Assembly: GCF_052056915.1 (NCBI RefSeq) | Contig: NZ_CP195119.1 | Span: 3,472,001-3,536,000 of the forward strand | Direction: 5' to 3' | DNA length: 64,000 nt | DNA from: MTP4 sp052056915 | GTDB taxonomy: Archaea; Halobacteriota; Methanosarcinia; Methanosarcinales; Methanosarcinaceae | Shown: piece by piece, positions 26,008 to 34,927 of the stretch | Layout of the letters: each line of letters begins with the position of its first letter | Numbering within the stretch: the stretch's first letter is position 1 | Notes under the pieces: generated by a model | What the model saw: only the letters and a program-made list of their open reading frames with translations | What the model was told of the DNA's origin: nothing | The model's database searches: none | Position numbers and translations under genes: made by a program

Positions 26008-26149
26008 AAACAATTGTATGATACTGTATACATTACTAAGCATTTTTGTGTTTTTTGGCAACAACACCTTGACATGTCTTACCGTTCAATTTATCTCGGA
26101 TGTCCACTAAGGATTTTTATTAAGTGTACGCATTATTACAGGGAATCTC

Positions 26150-27988
26150 ATGCTTGATCCGATACTTCTACTTGGGCTGGTAGTTGCCGTGCTTATTATG
26201 TCCCTTGCCGCACAGGCACTCAGCCGTTATTTCCGGATTCCTTTTATCATTTTCCTGTTGATCGAAGGAATTATCGTAGGGCCCGAAGTCCTGAACCTGC
26301 TGGATCCTGCCCTCTACATCGAGGGGCTCAGTGCTATCGTGGCAATCTCGGTAGCCGTTATTGTTTTTGACGGTGGGCTTCACATTGACCTGAAGCATAT
26401 CAGGATGGTTCAGGAAAGTGTCCTGAAACTGACAACAATCGGAGTCCTTGTAACCTTTCTGGGAACCACGGTTTTGACCAGCCTTTTGATAGGGATCCCT
26501 CTCGAACTAGCCGCCCTTTTCGGAGCCCTTGTAACGGCAACAGGGCCGACAGTGATCTCTCCCATTGTAAGAAACATCCAGATCAGCCACAAGCTCGGCA
26601 AGATCCTGGAGCTTGAAGGGGTCCTGAATGATGCTGCCAGTGTGATCCTTGCAGCAATGGTCTTCGAATGGGTCGCAGCAGAACTCTCCGGGACGGATGC
26701 GGTAGTCTTTATCCTTTACAGGTTGGGAATCGGAATTGCTCTGGGTTCTTTCAGCGGTTTTGCTCTCCGCTGGTTCTTTACCCGGGGGACGGCGATCAGC
26801 AAACAGACCGCAAGGCTGGTTTCCCTTACCGCCGTGTTTGCCTGCTTCGTCCTTTCAGAATACCTTGGCAATGAGTCAGGGATTCTGGCTGTAGCTGTCT
26901 TCGGGATCATCCTCGGAACTTCGGAATTTCCTTACAAGGAGACCATCAAGGAATTCAAGAGCGACATTGTGATTGTGATGCTCTCCCTGATTTTCATCCT
27001 GCTTGCGGCAATGCTAAAATTCGAGGATATCCAGAGGATAGGGGCAAGCGGGATAGCCCTTGTGCTGCTTCTCGTGTTCCTGATCCGCCCGGTGGCGGTC
27101 TTCGTTTCAATGTGGAACTCGCGGATCGGCACGAATGAGAAACTTTTCATTTCCTTCGTTGGGCCCAGGGGCGTTGTGCCGACTTCGGTTGCGACTTATT
27201 TTGCAATCAAGCTTGATTCGATGGGCATTCCCGGGGGGCAGACCCTTGTGGGGCTTGTCTTCCTTACGGTTATCATCACGGTCTTCATGAGTGGCAGCCT
27301 GTCAAAAAAAGTGGCAGATATACTGGAGGTAATCCCTATGGAAATCCTTATCATTGGTGGAGGAAAGGTAGGCAGGATTCTTGCCGAACGCTTTGACAGA
27401 AGAGGAGAAAATGTTGTAGTTGTGGACATTTCAGAGGATAACTGCAAGAAGTGCATGGAACTCGGAATCCGGATCGTCCAGGGCGATGCCGGGGATGTAA
27501 ATGTCCTGAAAAAGGCAGGAATTGAAAATGCCAAATATGTGGTTGCGACAACCAATAAGGACAACACGAACCTTCTCTTCTGCCAGATTGCAAAAGCTTC
27601 TTTCGGATTCAGGGGTGACCAGCTGGTAGCCAGGGTAAACGAGATCGAAAACCTGCAGGCTTTCTGGGATCTGGGCATCCGCGCCATGAGTCCGGCCACG
27701 ACAACGGCAGTTGTGCTTGACAACATGATCGGACGGCCCCACCTCTTCTCCATGTGCGAGGTGGGGGGTGAAGGGGACATGATGGAAGTCAAGGTCACTA
27801 ACCCCAAAGTAGTCGGGAAAGCCATCAAAGATATCCAGTTCCCTGAAAAGAGCCTCCTTGTAATGGTGCAGCGGGGTAGTGATTCCATCATCGCTCACGG
27901 GAGTCTTGTGCTTGAATATGAAGATATAATAACCGTGATCGGGGAAGGGGATGCAGCCAAGCGAACTGCTGATATACTTCACAAATAA
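26150..27988 (+). CDS. NhaP/CPA1-type cation:proton antiporter with RCK domain
   Basis: The 612-residue protein has about 12 membrane segments (1-390) of the sodium/hydrogen exchanger fold, including VLNDAASVILAAM with the conserved N-D pair and FVGPRGVVPTSVA. A cytoplasmic TrkA-N/RCK domain follows at about 395 (LIIGGGKVGRILAERF, VVDISEDN), and a TrkA-C domain closes the protein. RCK domains bind nucleotides and gate the transporter. It would export Na+ or K+ in exchange for H+. The ATG follows CAGGGAATCTC. It is a single gene. Confidence 0.9.
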   Translation: MLDPILLLGLVVAVLIMSLAAQALSRYFRIPFIIFLLIEGIIVGPEVLNLLDPALYIEGLSAIVAISVAVIVFDGGLHIDLKHIRMVQESVLKLTTIGVLVTFLGTTVLTSLLIGIPLELAALFGALVTATGPTVISPIVRNIQISHKLGKILELEGVLNDAASVILAAMVFEWVAAELSGTDAVVFILYRLGIGIALGSFSGFALRWFFTRGTAISKQTARLVSLTAVFACFVLSEYLGNESGILAVAVFGIILGTSEFPYKETIKEFKSDIVIVMLSLIFILLAAMLKFEDIQRIGASGIALVLLLVFLIRPVAVFVSMWNSRIGTNEKLFISFVGPRGVVPTSVATYFAIKLDSMGIPGGQTLVGLVFLTVIITVFMSGSLSKKVADILEVIPMEILIIGGGKVGRILAERFDRRGENVVVVDISEDNCKKCMELGIRIVQGDAGDVNVLKKAGIENAKYVVATTNKDNTNLLFCQIAKASFGFRGDQLVARVNEIENLQAFWDLGIRAMSPATTTAVVLDNMIGRPHLFSMCEVGGEGDMMEVKVTNPKVVGKAIKDIQFPEKSLLVMVQRGSDSIIAHGSLVLEYEDIITVIGEGDAAKRTADILHK

Positions 27989-28337
27989 TTTTAAATATTT
28001 TGCAAGGTATAGTCTTTGATAATAGTCCTTGATAATAGTCCCTAACAATATACTTCCTTATAATATACTTTCTGAAAATAAAAAAACTGCGAAAATAATT
28101 TAGCATTATAAATTCAGGCTTAAAAAGGACGAGTGATTTCTTCCCTGTGTGTGAAAAACATGTGCGTAAGGGGATAGTCACTCTGATTTTCTTCTCCTGA
28201 ATTTTTTCCTGTGGGGGATAGCAGACTGATTAAAGACTGAACACTTTCACCCTGCTTTGTACAGCTTTAAATATTCCAAATGCATACCTTAAAGTGCCTC
28301 TCTATAAGAAGACAACCAAGAGGCCTGAGGTAGAACT
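27989..28337. other. Spacer before RPA
   Basis: Short AATAGTCC and ATATACTT doublets lie at 28010-28075. A TATA-like CTTTAAATATT at 28265-28275 is the likely RPA promoter, about 65 bases before the start. No gene is visible. Confidence 0.45.
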
Positions 28338-29594
28338 ATGAGACAAATTGCAGAATCAATTAAAGACAGGTTTTTGAAACTTGGCGTCGATGTGCCTATT
28401 GAGGACATCGAAGAAAGACTTGACGAACTGATAACGAAATTCAAAGTTCCTGACAATGAAGCGCAGCGCAGCGTTGTCAATTATTTCTTGAAGAAATATT
28501 CCATTCCTAAAAATGAGTTTTATGTGAGACAGGCTGAGCCTCAACTTACCAAAATTACTGATATCTCTGAAAATGGGCAGTGGGCAAACATTAATGCAAA
28601 GGTCATACAGCTCTGGGAAAACAGTCACGAGTCTATTTCCCAGGTCGGACTTCTGGGGGACGAGACTGGCATCATAAAGTTTACCAAATGGCAAAACGCT
28701 GAACTCCCTAACCTCGAAGAAGGGGAAAGCTATCTTTTCCGAAGTGTGGTGACGGGTGAATATAACGACAGGTTCCAGGTCCAGCTCAATCGAAATAGCT
28801 CGGCAGAGAAGCTTTCCGAACCAGTGGAAGTCGGAGGGGGCGATTTCACTCCAGGCCAAAGGGAGTCCGAACTCAGGAATATTGTCGACCTTGAGGGAAA
28901 TAACCAGTGGGTTACGGTCAGGGGAAAAGTGGTGCAGCTCTGGGAAAATTCCCACGAGTCAATAGAGCAGACCGGGCTTGTAGGGGATGAGACTGGGGTT
29001 GTCAAGTTTACTAACTGGGCAAGTTCCGAACTTCCGGACATGGAAGAAGGCAAAAGCTACCTGTTGAAAAACGTGGTGGTGAGCGAGTGGAACGGCAGAG
29101 CTCAGATCCAGCTTAACCGAGGGAGTTCTATTGAAGGTCTTGATGAGGATATTGAAGTTGGGACCTCAACTTTCACATACTCCGGAGCAATGGTGGACAT
29201 CCAGACCGGCTCAGGGCTGATCAAACGCTGTCCCGAGTGCAAGCGGGCTCTTGTGAAAGGCGCCTGTGCAGAGCACGGGAAGGTGAGGGGGGAATACGAT
29301 CTAAGGATCAAGGCGGTCCTGGATTCCGGAACTTCTACCCAGGATGCCCTGATAAACCGCGAACTTACCGAAGAGCTTGCAGGCATCTCCCTTGACGGCG
29401 CAATTGCCATGGCTGCAGATGCTCTTGATCCGGGGGTTGTGCTGGACAGGCTGAAACAGGAACTCATAGGAAGGTATTACATAGTTAGCGGTCCGAAACT
29501 TGACCGGTACCTCCTTGTGGAATCGATTGCACCGAAGGATTCTCTGGACAGGGAACTCCTTGAGGCAATGCTTGCGGAACTGGAGGTGGAGTAA
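28338..29594 (+). CDS. rpa: Replication protein A (two OB folds plus zinc finger)
   Basis: The 418-residue protein is an archaeal single-stranded-DNA binding RPA of the Methanosarcina RPA2/RPA3 kind. It has two very similar OB folds (about 75-155 and 185-265), each with QLWENSHESI and GDETG, showing an internal duplication. A zinc finger follows near residue 295 (CPEC ... CAEH), then an all-helical tail. It coats ssDNA in replication and repair. GAGGTAGAACT precedes the ATG. The next gene, its usual partner, begins one base after the stop codon. Confidence 0.93.
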   Translation: MRQIAESIKDRFLKLGVDVPIEDIEERLDELITKFKVPDNEAQRSVVNYFLKKYSIPKNEFYVRQAEPQLTKITDISENGQWANINAKVIQLWENSHESISQVGLLGDETGIIKFTKWQNAELPNLEEGESYLFRSVVTGEYNDRFQVQLNRNSSAEKLSEPVEVGGGDFTPGQRESELRNIVDLEGNNQWVTVRGKVVQLWENSHESIEQTGLVGDETGVVKFTNWASSELPDMEEGKSYLLKNVVVSEWNGRAQIQLNRGSSIEGLDEDIEVGTSTFTYSGAMVDIQTGSGLIKRCPECKRALVKGACAEHGKVRGEYDLRIKAVLDSGTSTQDALINRELTEELAGISLDGAIAMAADALDPGVVLDRLKQELIGRYYIVSGPKLDRYLLVESIAPKDSLDRELLEAMLAELEVE

Positions 29595-29595
29595 A

Positions 29596-30165
29596 ATGGC
29601 TGGCTTTTTCAGAGAAGTGGCACGTAGAGTATTTGCTCAGGAATTGAAGGATTCGAACCTGACCTCCAGGGACGAGAGCGACCAGTACGCTCCGCAGTAT
29701 CTCCTGACCCCTACCGGGGCAAAAGTGAACCGCATCTTTCTTGTGGGCACCCTTATCGAAAAAGAGGACATCGGTACGGACTCCGAGTACTGGAGAGGCA
29801 GGGTATCGGACCCGACGGGCTCTTTCCTTGTCTACGCAGGGCAGTACCAGCCCGAACCCGCACAGTTCCTGTCGGAGTGCGAACTTCCTGCTTTTGTGGC
29901 GGTGGTGGGGAAGGCCAGTACCTACACCACAGATGACGGAAATGTCTTAACTTCAATCCGTCCCGAATCTATCCAGCAGGTGGACGAACTGACCCGGGAC
30001 CTCTGGGTGCTCGATACGGCAAAAGAGACTCTTGAACGGATCAAGGGCTTTGAGACGGAAGAAGACCCAAACGCAAAACTTGCAAAGGAACACTATGCAA
30101 CGGATACGGCTTTTTACCGTTCTATAGTTAAGAAAACACTTGAGTCCCTAAGGGAAAATGTGTGA
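29596..30165 (+). CDS. RPA-associated protein (COG3390 type)
   Basis: This 189-residue protein (MAGFFREVARRVFAQELKD at the start) is the conserved partner encoded after RPA in many Euryarchaeota. It has an OB-like middle (about 45-130: FLVGTLIEKEDIG ... VSDPTGSFLVYAGQYQPE) and a helical C-terminus. It is thought to bind RPA and help form a complex; its exact role is open. The ATG lies one base after the RPA stop and GGAGGTGGAG sits just before it, so the two are co-translated. A longer frame from 29500 only overlaps RPA. Confidence 0.88.
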   Translation: MAGFFREVARRVFAQELKDSNLTSRDESDQYAPQYLLTPTGAKVNRIFLVGTLIEKEDIGTDSEYWRGRVSDPTGSFLVYAGQYQPEPAQFLSECELPAFVAVVGKASTYTTDDGNVLTSIRPESIQQVDELTRDLWVLDTAKETLERIKGFETEEDPNAKLAKEHYATDTAFYRSIVKKTLESLRENV

Positions 30166-30196
30166 TTGAAAACCTTTCCGGAGAACAGGAGATTTA

Positions 30197-30306
30197 TTTT
30201 CCTTTTCTCTGTTTTTCCTTTTCTCTGTTTTTCCTTTTCTCTGTTTTTCCTTTTCTCTGTTTTTTCTTTTCTTTTCTTTTCTCTGTTTTTTCTTTTCTTT
30301 TCTTTC
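30197..30306. repeat. Pyrimidine tract with 16-bp units
   Basis: The plus strand is almost only T and C, broken by one G per unit. Four TTTTTCCTTTTCTCTG-type units are followed by two longer TTTTC-rich ones. Long homopurine-homopyrimidine mirror tracts of this kind can form triplex DNA. It lies right after the RPA pair and may also act as a T-rich terminator. Confidence 0.85.
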
Positions 30307-30387
30307 GTTTGCTAATAAGGTTAAAGGCAAAATCTTGATAAACAAAAGAAGCATGCTTATGAATAAAAAGCATCACGAGATGATCCT

Positions 30388-30609
30388 GTGAAAACTTATC
30401 TTCTGGTCTGGTTCAACAGTGAAGGTGAACGTCCTTCCGAGGTCAACAGGAGACTTATGTCTCTCGGTTTTGAACTCACCAAGGGCAGTTACGACTTTGA
30501 ATTCCAGTGGAACGGCATCGCAAGCCTCGATCAGGTCCTGGAGCTTGGGGACAAGGTGTACCTTAGCCTTCATGGTACGGGTGCTATGTTCAAACTGGAA
30601 ACTATGTGA
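30388..30609 (+). CDS. Conserved hypothetical small protein
   Basis: A 73-residue product, MKTYLLVWFNSEGERPSEV at the start and LGDKVYLSLHGTGAMFKLE at the end, with alternating strands and one helix. No named family is recognised. GTG start with GAGATGATCCT ahead. The stop region is followed by duplicated GACAATATGAGCCGCA units (30616-30650), the same kind of gene-end duplication seen elsewhere in the window. Confidence 0.6.
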   Translation: MKTYLLVWFNSEGERPSEVNRRLMSLGFELTKGSYDFEFQWNGIASLDQVLELGDKVYLSLHGTGAMFKLETM

Positions 30610-30863
30610 ACTTCACGACAATATGAGCCGCAAGACAATATGAGCCGCATGAACTAATGAAGCGGATAAAGGGGTAGCAGGGGCATAGGTGTCTCAGAGA
30701 CTCCAGATGCCGGGTCATGGCTGTTTCCGGTAAAAAAGCTCGGTAAAATCAGTTCTTTGAAGGCATTGTTCCGGAAGTGTAGTCCGGGCTATCAATATGT
30801 GCCTTAATTTGAATTAGTTCTTTTCGGCATGTTTTCTTTTCCTTCAGGCTCATCAGTATAAGT

Positions 30864-31415
30864 TCAGGGTGTACCTTTTTTGCCTTTTTCAAGTCCCTTG
30901 AGGGTATCCTTAAACTTCATGAACCCGCAGATGTCTCCTTCGAGGGAAATGATCCTGCCGGTTACGGATCCTTTTTCGATTAGCAGTTCCACTACGCTGG
31001 GCCTTGACATCCTGGGTTTGGTAGGCGAGCCCGGGCAGATCAGCATTACTTCTTTTTTCTCTATCAGGGGGCGGTGCAGGTGTCCGAAAATCAAAACGTC
31101 CACGCCCATTTCCCTTGCGAGGTAGCCCTGGGCAGTAGTGTCCGTTATGGAGAGCCCTCCTTCATGCACGACTCCGATTTTTACCCCCTCAACTTCGAAT
31201 TTCAGCCTTTCGGGTAGGCGCTGCCTCAGTTCAAAGGGGTCCGTATTTCCGAAAACTGCTTTAAGTTTCCCTGTAGCTTTGAAAGCTTCGTAAGCTTCGA
31301 GAGAACTGAAATCGCCTGCGTGGACGATCAGGTCGCAGTTAGCGAGAATGGTTTGAAGTTGCGGAGGGATATTACCGTTTTTCATGTGGGTGTCGGAGAG
31401 TACGATAAGTTTCAT
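30864..31415 (-). CDS. YfcE/MJ0936-type metallophosphoesterase
   Basis: The 183-residue protein has all five motifs of the small calcineurin-like phosphodiesterases: LSDTH (Asp8, His10), HAGDF, FGNTD, a VVHEG segment and FGHLHRP. Two metal ions bind here. Relatives cleave phosphodiester bonds in nucleotides; the natural substrate is unknown. The start at 31415 is preceded by AGAGGTC; the open frame continues 52 residues upstream without support. It is a single gene. Confidence 0.9.
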   Translation of the reverse strand: MKLIVLSDTHMKNGNIPPQLQTILANCDLIVHAGDFSSLEAYEAFKATGKLKAVFGNTDPFELRQRLPERLKFEVEGVKIGVVHEGGLSITDTTAQGYLAREMGVDVLIFGHLHRPLIEKKEVMLICPGSPTKPRMSRPSVVELLIEKGSVTGRIISLEGDICGFMKFKDTLKGLEKGKKGTP

Positions 31416-31671
31416 TAGAAGACCTCTTTCTAGCTCTTTACTTTTTAACTCCCTGGAACTTAACTCCATACTGTGGGATAAAGCATTGATTGTACAAAAT
31501 CTGCCCTTCAGATTAGGCATACAAAAGATAAAAACGTGCAACATGGAATTGGCACGAGACCCTGATATCATTAAGTAACAGCCTCAGGTGCCTGACTGAT
31601 CCGGATTAAAACCGTTTTCCGGGTTGAACCTGTGGAAATAAAAAATAGCCGGGAATTTCCCGGGAACTTAT

Positions 31672-32463
31672 TTAAGATTCAAGGGTCAGGTCAACGAGTT
31701 CATATTCAAGGTTTTCGGTCTCGAGCCGGTTGAGGAGCGCCGCAACCTGTTCGTCGACGGATACGACAAGAGAAGAAAGCCCATGATATGCTGCCTCTAT
31801 TACGGATTCGCTGGTGCCGAACATGACGTTCGGGGTTACCCCTATCTTGCGAAGAGCTATCAGGGCTTCTACTCCAATGGCTGATATATACGGTTTTGAA
31901 GCTGCGAGCATCTTCAAACGTTCGATGTCCACGTTTCTTGAACCCCCTCTCTCTACCCTGGGGACCTTGCAGACCGTAATGCTTGCGGTTTCCAGGTCGA
32001 TGAGGCCTCTGAGGTTGGTGACTCCAACGTCTTCCCCGACGTCTGCATTGGAAATGACGGTTCCGACCGCTCCTGTCTTCCCAGTACTACTGACATACAG
32101 GAGTCCACCTTCCATTTTCAGGTAGACCTCCTGGCCTTCCTTGAGTTCTTCCCTTGAGATGGCTGTCCAGGTTGAGACATGGCTGATGATATCCTCCATG
32201 ACAAAGCGGGCGTAGCGTTTAAGTTCTCCGGCGTTTTCAAGGACCCATTCAACGCCTTCTTTTGTAATCCTATACCTCACCCGTCCTTCGGTGACGATCA
32301 GTCCGTCAGCAACCAGCTCTTTGATGTATTCGGAAACTGCCTGGGGGGTTATCCCTATCTTGGCAGCGATTTCCTTTTGCCTCACATTCGGCTGGTGGGC
32401 TGCGACCTCGATCAGGACCTGGAACTTCGTGACTCCGCTCTTTGTCTGGAGGATTTTAATCAT
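31672..32463 (-). CDS. Winged-helix transcriptional regulator with C-terminal ligand domain
   Basis: The 263-residue protein has a winged helix at about 12-75 (QKEIAAKIGITPQAVSEYIKELVADGLI, then a wing with VRYRIT). The rest is a larger domain with GLIDLETASITVCKVPRVERGG and GVTPNVMFGTSESVIEAAYHGLSSLV, conserved among methanogens but not characterised as far as I can say. ATG overlaps the stop of the upstream regulator by one base, so they form a two-gene unit. It probably responds to a small molecule. Confidence 0.82.
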   Translation of the reverse strand: MIKILQTKSGVTKFQVLIEVAAHQPNVRQKEIAAKIGITPQAVSEYIKELVADGLIVTEGRVRYRITKEGVEWVLENAGELKRYARFVMEDIISHVSTWTAISREELKEGQEVYLKMEGGLLYVSSTGKTGAVGTVISNADVGEDVGVTNLRGLIDLETASITVCKVPRVERGGSRNVDIERLKMLAASKPYISAIGVEALIALRKIGVTPNVMFGTSESVIEAAYHGLSSLVVSVDEQVAALLNRLETENLEYELVDLTLES

Positions 32464-32984
32464 CAATCGTAATTCTCCTCGTTTCCTTCGATTAGTTTTA
32501 ATCTTTGTCCCATAACCGAAAGGTGTTCAGACCTGCGGGCAACGGAACAGATGTAAAATGGGTTCTTGTTAAGGGTCCGGGTCAGGTTGCTCATTGAATT
32601 ATTGCCTTCTCCGACCAGTCTTTCCAGTTCTTCGATTGCGTCCTTGACCTCTTCATAGGGTTTAAAGGTCAGCATGATTATATCGCTCAAATCTTCAAAA
32701 GAACACTGGAAATTTACCTGTACTTTTGAATAAGATGTATGGAACTCTTTTGAGGGCTTCTGCCCCGCTTCGGGAACTCTCCACTGGCTCTCAAGAAGTC
32801 CGGCTTTTTTCAGAATCTGAAGACTTCTTCCCGAGTCAGTGCCCATAAACTCATCAAGTTCGGTTTTTGTCATCCATTTGCTCAAAAGTGCATCAAAAAC
32901 TTTTTTGTGAGTTCGGGACCCGAAAGTCCTGAGTAATGGTACTAAATAGGAAGGATCGTTGATTATTCGAGTTCGTTTACCCAT
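32463..32984 (-). CDS. ArsR-type HTH regulator
   Basis: The 173-residue protein has an N-terminal winged helix (about 12-70: LLRTFGSRTHKKVFDALLSKWMTKTELDEFM, then SLQILKKAGLLES). A second part has a FKPYEEVKDAIEELERLV helix and a C-terminal CSVARRSEHLSVMGQRLKLIEG. GGAGAGGAAATAA precedes the ATG. It is co-transcribed with the winged-helix gene downstream, so the two regulators may act together or one may control the pair. Targets are unknown. Confidence 0.78.
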   Translation of the reverse strand: MGKRTRIINDPSYLVPLLRTFGSRTHKKVFDALLSKWMTKTELDEFMGTDSGRSLQILKKAGLLESQWRVPEAGQKPSKEFHTSYSKVQVNFQCSFEDLSDIIMLTFKPYEEVKDAIEELERLVGEGNNSMSNLTRTLNKNPFYICSVARRSEHLSVMGQRLKLIEGNEENYD

Positions 32985-33049
32985 TTATTTCCTCTCCTTC
33001 TCGCCTTACACTATAAGCTTTCAAATATAATAAATATTTGTGAGGGTGA

Positions 33050-34087
33050 TTAGTCCTCAAATCCGATTTCAAGCTCTTCCGTTCCTTCCCACTTGAAAAT
33101 GGGGGCTGAACGCTTCATTCCGCGGCATTTCTCATGCAGGGCATGGACAACTATGGGAAGAGCAATGGTCGCATCCACAAAGACCTGTACTTTTTTTGCC
33201 TGGGCTGCTATTTTCCCCCAGGAAACTGCTTCGTCAAAAGTACAGCCTGAGAGTCCTCCCCAGTGGGGAGAATCCGATGTGTACTGGATTGCATAATCAT
33301 GCCCTCCTACATCGTTTCCCAGGATGGACGCGATTACTTCCGTTTGCTGGATGAAATTCTTGGGGACTCCGCCGCCAACGTAGACTACGCCGGTTTTCCT
33401 GGATTTTTCCACAATTTCCGTGATTTCATCCACATCTTTTATCTGGTCAATTTCGATTTTTATTCCTCTTCTCCTTGCAATTGTGAGCCCGATTCCAATG
33501 GAACTGTCCGAGATTGCCGGGACAAAGATCGGGATATTGTGCCTGTATGCACTTACGACTATCGAGTCTTCGGGGGCTCCGCGCTTTGCCAGTTCCTTTC
33601 CGAGCAGGTACATGAACTCCCTTGACGAACAGGACATCTCTCCGATTTCCTCTGCAAAGTCCGCGATAAGGTTGTCAGCTACCCTGAACTCGTCTTCAAC
33701 TGCAAAAACGTCGTAGATCCGGTCCACACCATGTTCGAAAAGTTTTTCGTCATTTGCCAGATGTGAACCCACGTAGTGTTTCCTGCCAAGGGCTTCGTGG
33801 CAGTCGTGGAACAGGTTTGCCCCGGTACTTACCAGGCAGTCGATCATTCTTTCCCGGATCATGTAGGAGATGACCCTGCGCATGCCTGCAGGGACCATGG
33901 CTCCGGATAAGCCCATGAGGACTGTCATGTTCTCTTCTTTGAGCATGTTGTGCCAGGCCTGGACTGATTCAGCCAGTTTTCGACCCTGGAAGCCGGTTCT
34001 GAGCATCCCGTCCAGTACATCGCTTACGGACCGGTCCTTTACATCTATTGGAACGGTTGGGGTGTTGGTAAATACATTGTGATGCAT
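33050..34087 (-). CDS. dys: Deoxyhypusine synthase
   Basis: The 345-residue protein transfers the butylamine part of spermidine to a lysine of aIF5A, the first step of hypusine formation. It carries the family features: LVSTGANLFHDCHEALG near residue 90, VYVGGGVPKNFIQQTEV, and DEAVSWGKI with Lys292 as the enzyme-imine lysine. Length is normal. It uses NAD. The arginine decarboxylase that opens polyamine synthesis lies just upstream on the same strand, with about 340 bases between them, so the two may be co-regulated without being a tight operon. Confidence 0.93.
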   Translation of the reverse strand: MHHNVFTNTPTVPIDVKDRSVSDVLDGMLRTGFQGRKLAESVQAWHNMLKEENMTVLMGLSGAMVPAGMRRVISYMIRERMIDCLVSTGANLFHDCHEALGRKHYVGSHLANDEKLFEHGVDRIYDVFAVEDEFRVADNLIADFAEEIGEMSCSSREFMYLLGKELAKRGAPEDSIVVSAYRHNIPIFVPAISDSSIGIGLTIARRRGIKIEIDQIKDVDEITEIVEKSRKTGVVYVGGGVPKNFIQQTEVIASILGNDVGGHDYAIQYTSDSPHWGGLSGCTFDEAVSWGKIAAQAKKVQVFVDATIALPIVVHALHEKCRGMKRSAPIFKWEGTEELEIGFED

Positions 34088-34429
34088 GCCACTCTCCGCA
34101 ATGAATAGTTGATTGATGAATTGGGGTTAATAGTTCTTCTTTTTGGGAGGCAGTAGGGTCTCCTATAAAGCGACTAATAAGATCTCATATAATAGTCTCT
34201 TCTGAATGATAACAGTTTCCGGATCTGTATGTGTTCAGCAACAGGATTGGGGGTACTATTAGCTCATGAGTTTGTATATTATTTATTAAATATTAATATA
34301 TGCTGACCCTCGGTTCAGACCTGCCGTCCCGACAGGACTTCAAAAGCATGAAATCCCTGGAAAAGGGATTTGTCTGCCGAATACGGGGCCCCTTTTGACA
34401 ACAGGTCCTATGTTTGATAACAGATCCTA
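34088..34429. other. Spacer with short hairpins between dys and pdaD
   Basis: CCTGCCG-TCC-CGACAGG type pairing is visible at 34320-34338 and an AATCCCTGG-AAAA-GGGATT hairpin at 34351-34371, together near the 3' end of the decarboxylase. They may stop its transcript or shape the dys leader. TATA-like runs lie at 34275-34300. No gene is seen. Confidence 0.45.
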
Positions 34430-34927
34430 TTAGATTACAAAAACCGCTACAGAGATTACAGTCATCCAATCTCCGTTCTCCCCGACAACGGACGAGTCGG
34501 GAATGCTGAAAGTCTTGAGGGGTATCTCATTGGTCCAGGTACTGTACATGCTTTTTGCAAGCTTTATAGCATGTTCCCCTACGTCTTTTGCAGTTTCTCC
34601 ATAAGCGTGGTATTCTGAAATATAACCATGCTTATTTATGTCTTGTGGAAGAGCGCATCCGACAGAAGTACTGAGCATCCTTCTCGGTTCGTTTGAAGAG
34701 ATTCTGGACATTACGCAAAATACGACTTCTCCCGGACTTAACTCTTTCAAACCTTCTTCCCTGGATACAATTTCACATTTTGGGGGCAAGATCGAACTTA
34801 CGGTCACGAGGTTAAAAGTCTCAATACCTGCATCTCGGAGCGCAACTTCAAATGATTCTAAGTGCTCGGGGTGGGTACCCACTCCACTTGTAAAAAATAC
34901 CTTCCTGGGAATTAATTTCGTGATCAT
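34430..34927 (-). CDS. pdaD: Pyruvoyl-dependent arginine decarboxylase
   Basis: The 165-residue proenzyme is normal in length. The self-cleavage site is VTVSSILPP: the chain breaks between Ser44 and Ser45, and Ser45 becomes the pyruvoyl cofactor. Family segments FFTSGVGTHPEHLESFE, CVMSRISSNEPRRMLSTSVG and GYISEYHAYGETAKDVGEHA are all present. It turns arginine into agmatine, the first step to putrescine and spermidine. Spermidine is the substrate for deoxyhypusine synthase, which is the next gene in the same direction. Confidence 0.95.
   Translation of the reverse strand: MITKLIPRKVFFTSGVGTHPEHLESFEVALRDAGIETFNLVTVSSILPPKCEIVSREEGLKELSPGEVVFCVMSRISSNEPRRMLSTSVGCALPQDINKHGYISEYHAYGETAKDVGEHAIKLAKSMYSTWTNEIPLKTFSIPDSSVVGENGDWMTVISVAVFVI

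Noticed and set aside
30148..30376. Lys/Glu-rich minus-strand frames
   Set aside because: They translate the pyrimidine tract on the opposite strand and lack start signals.
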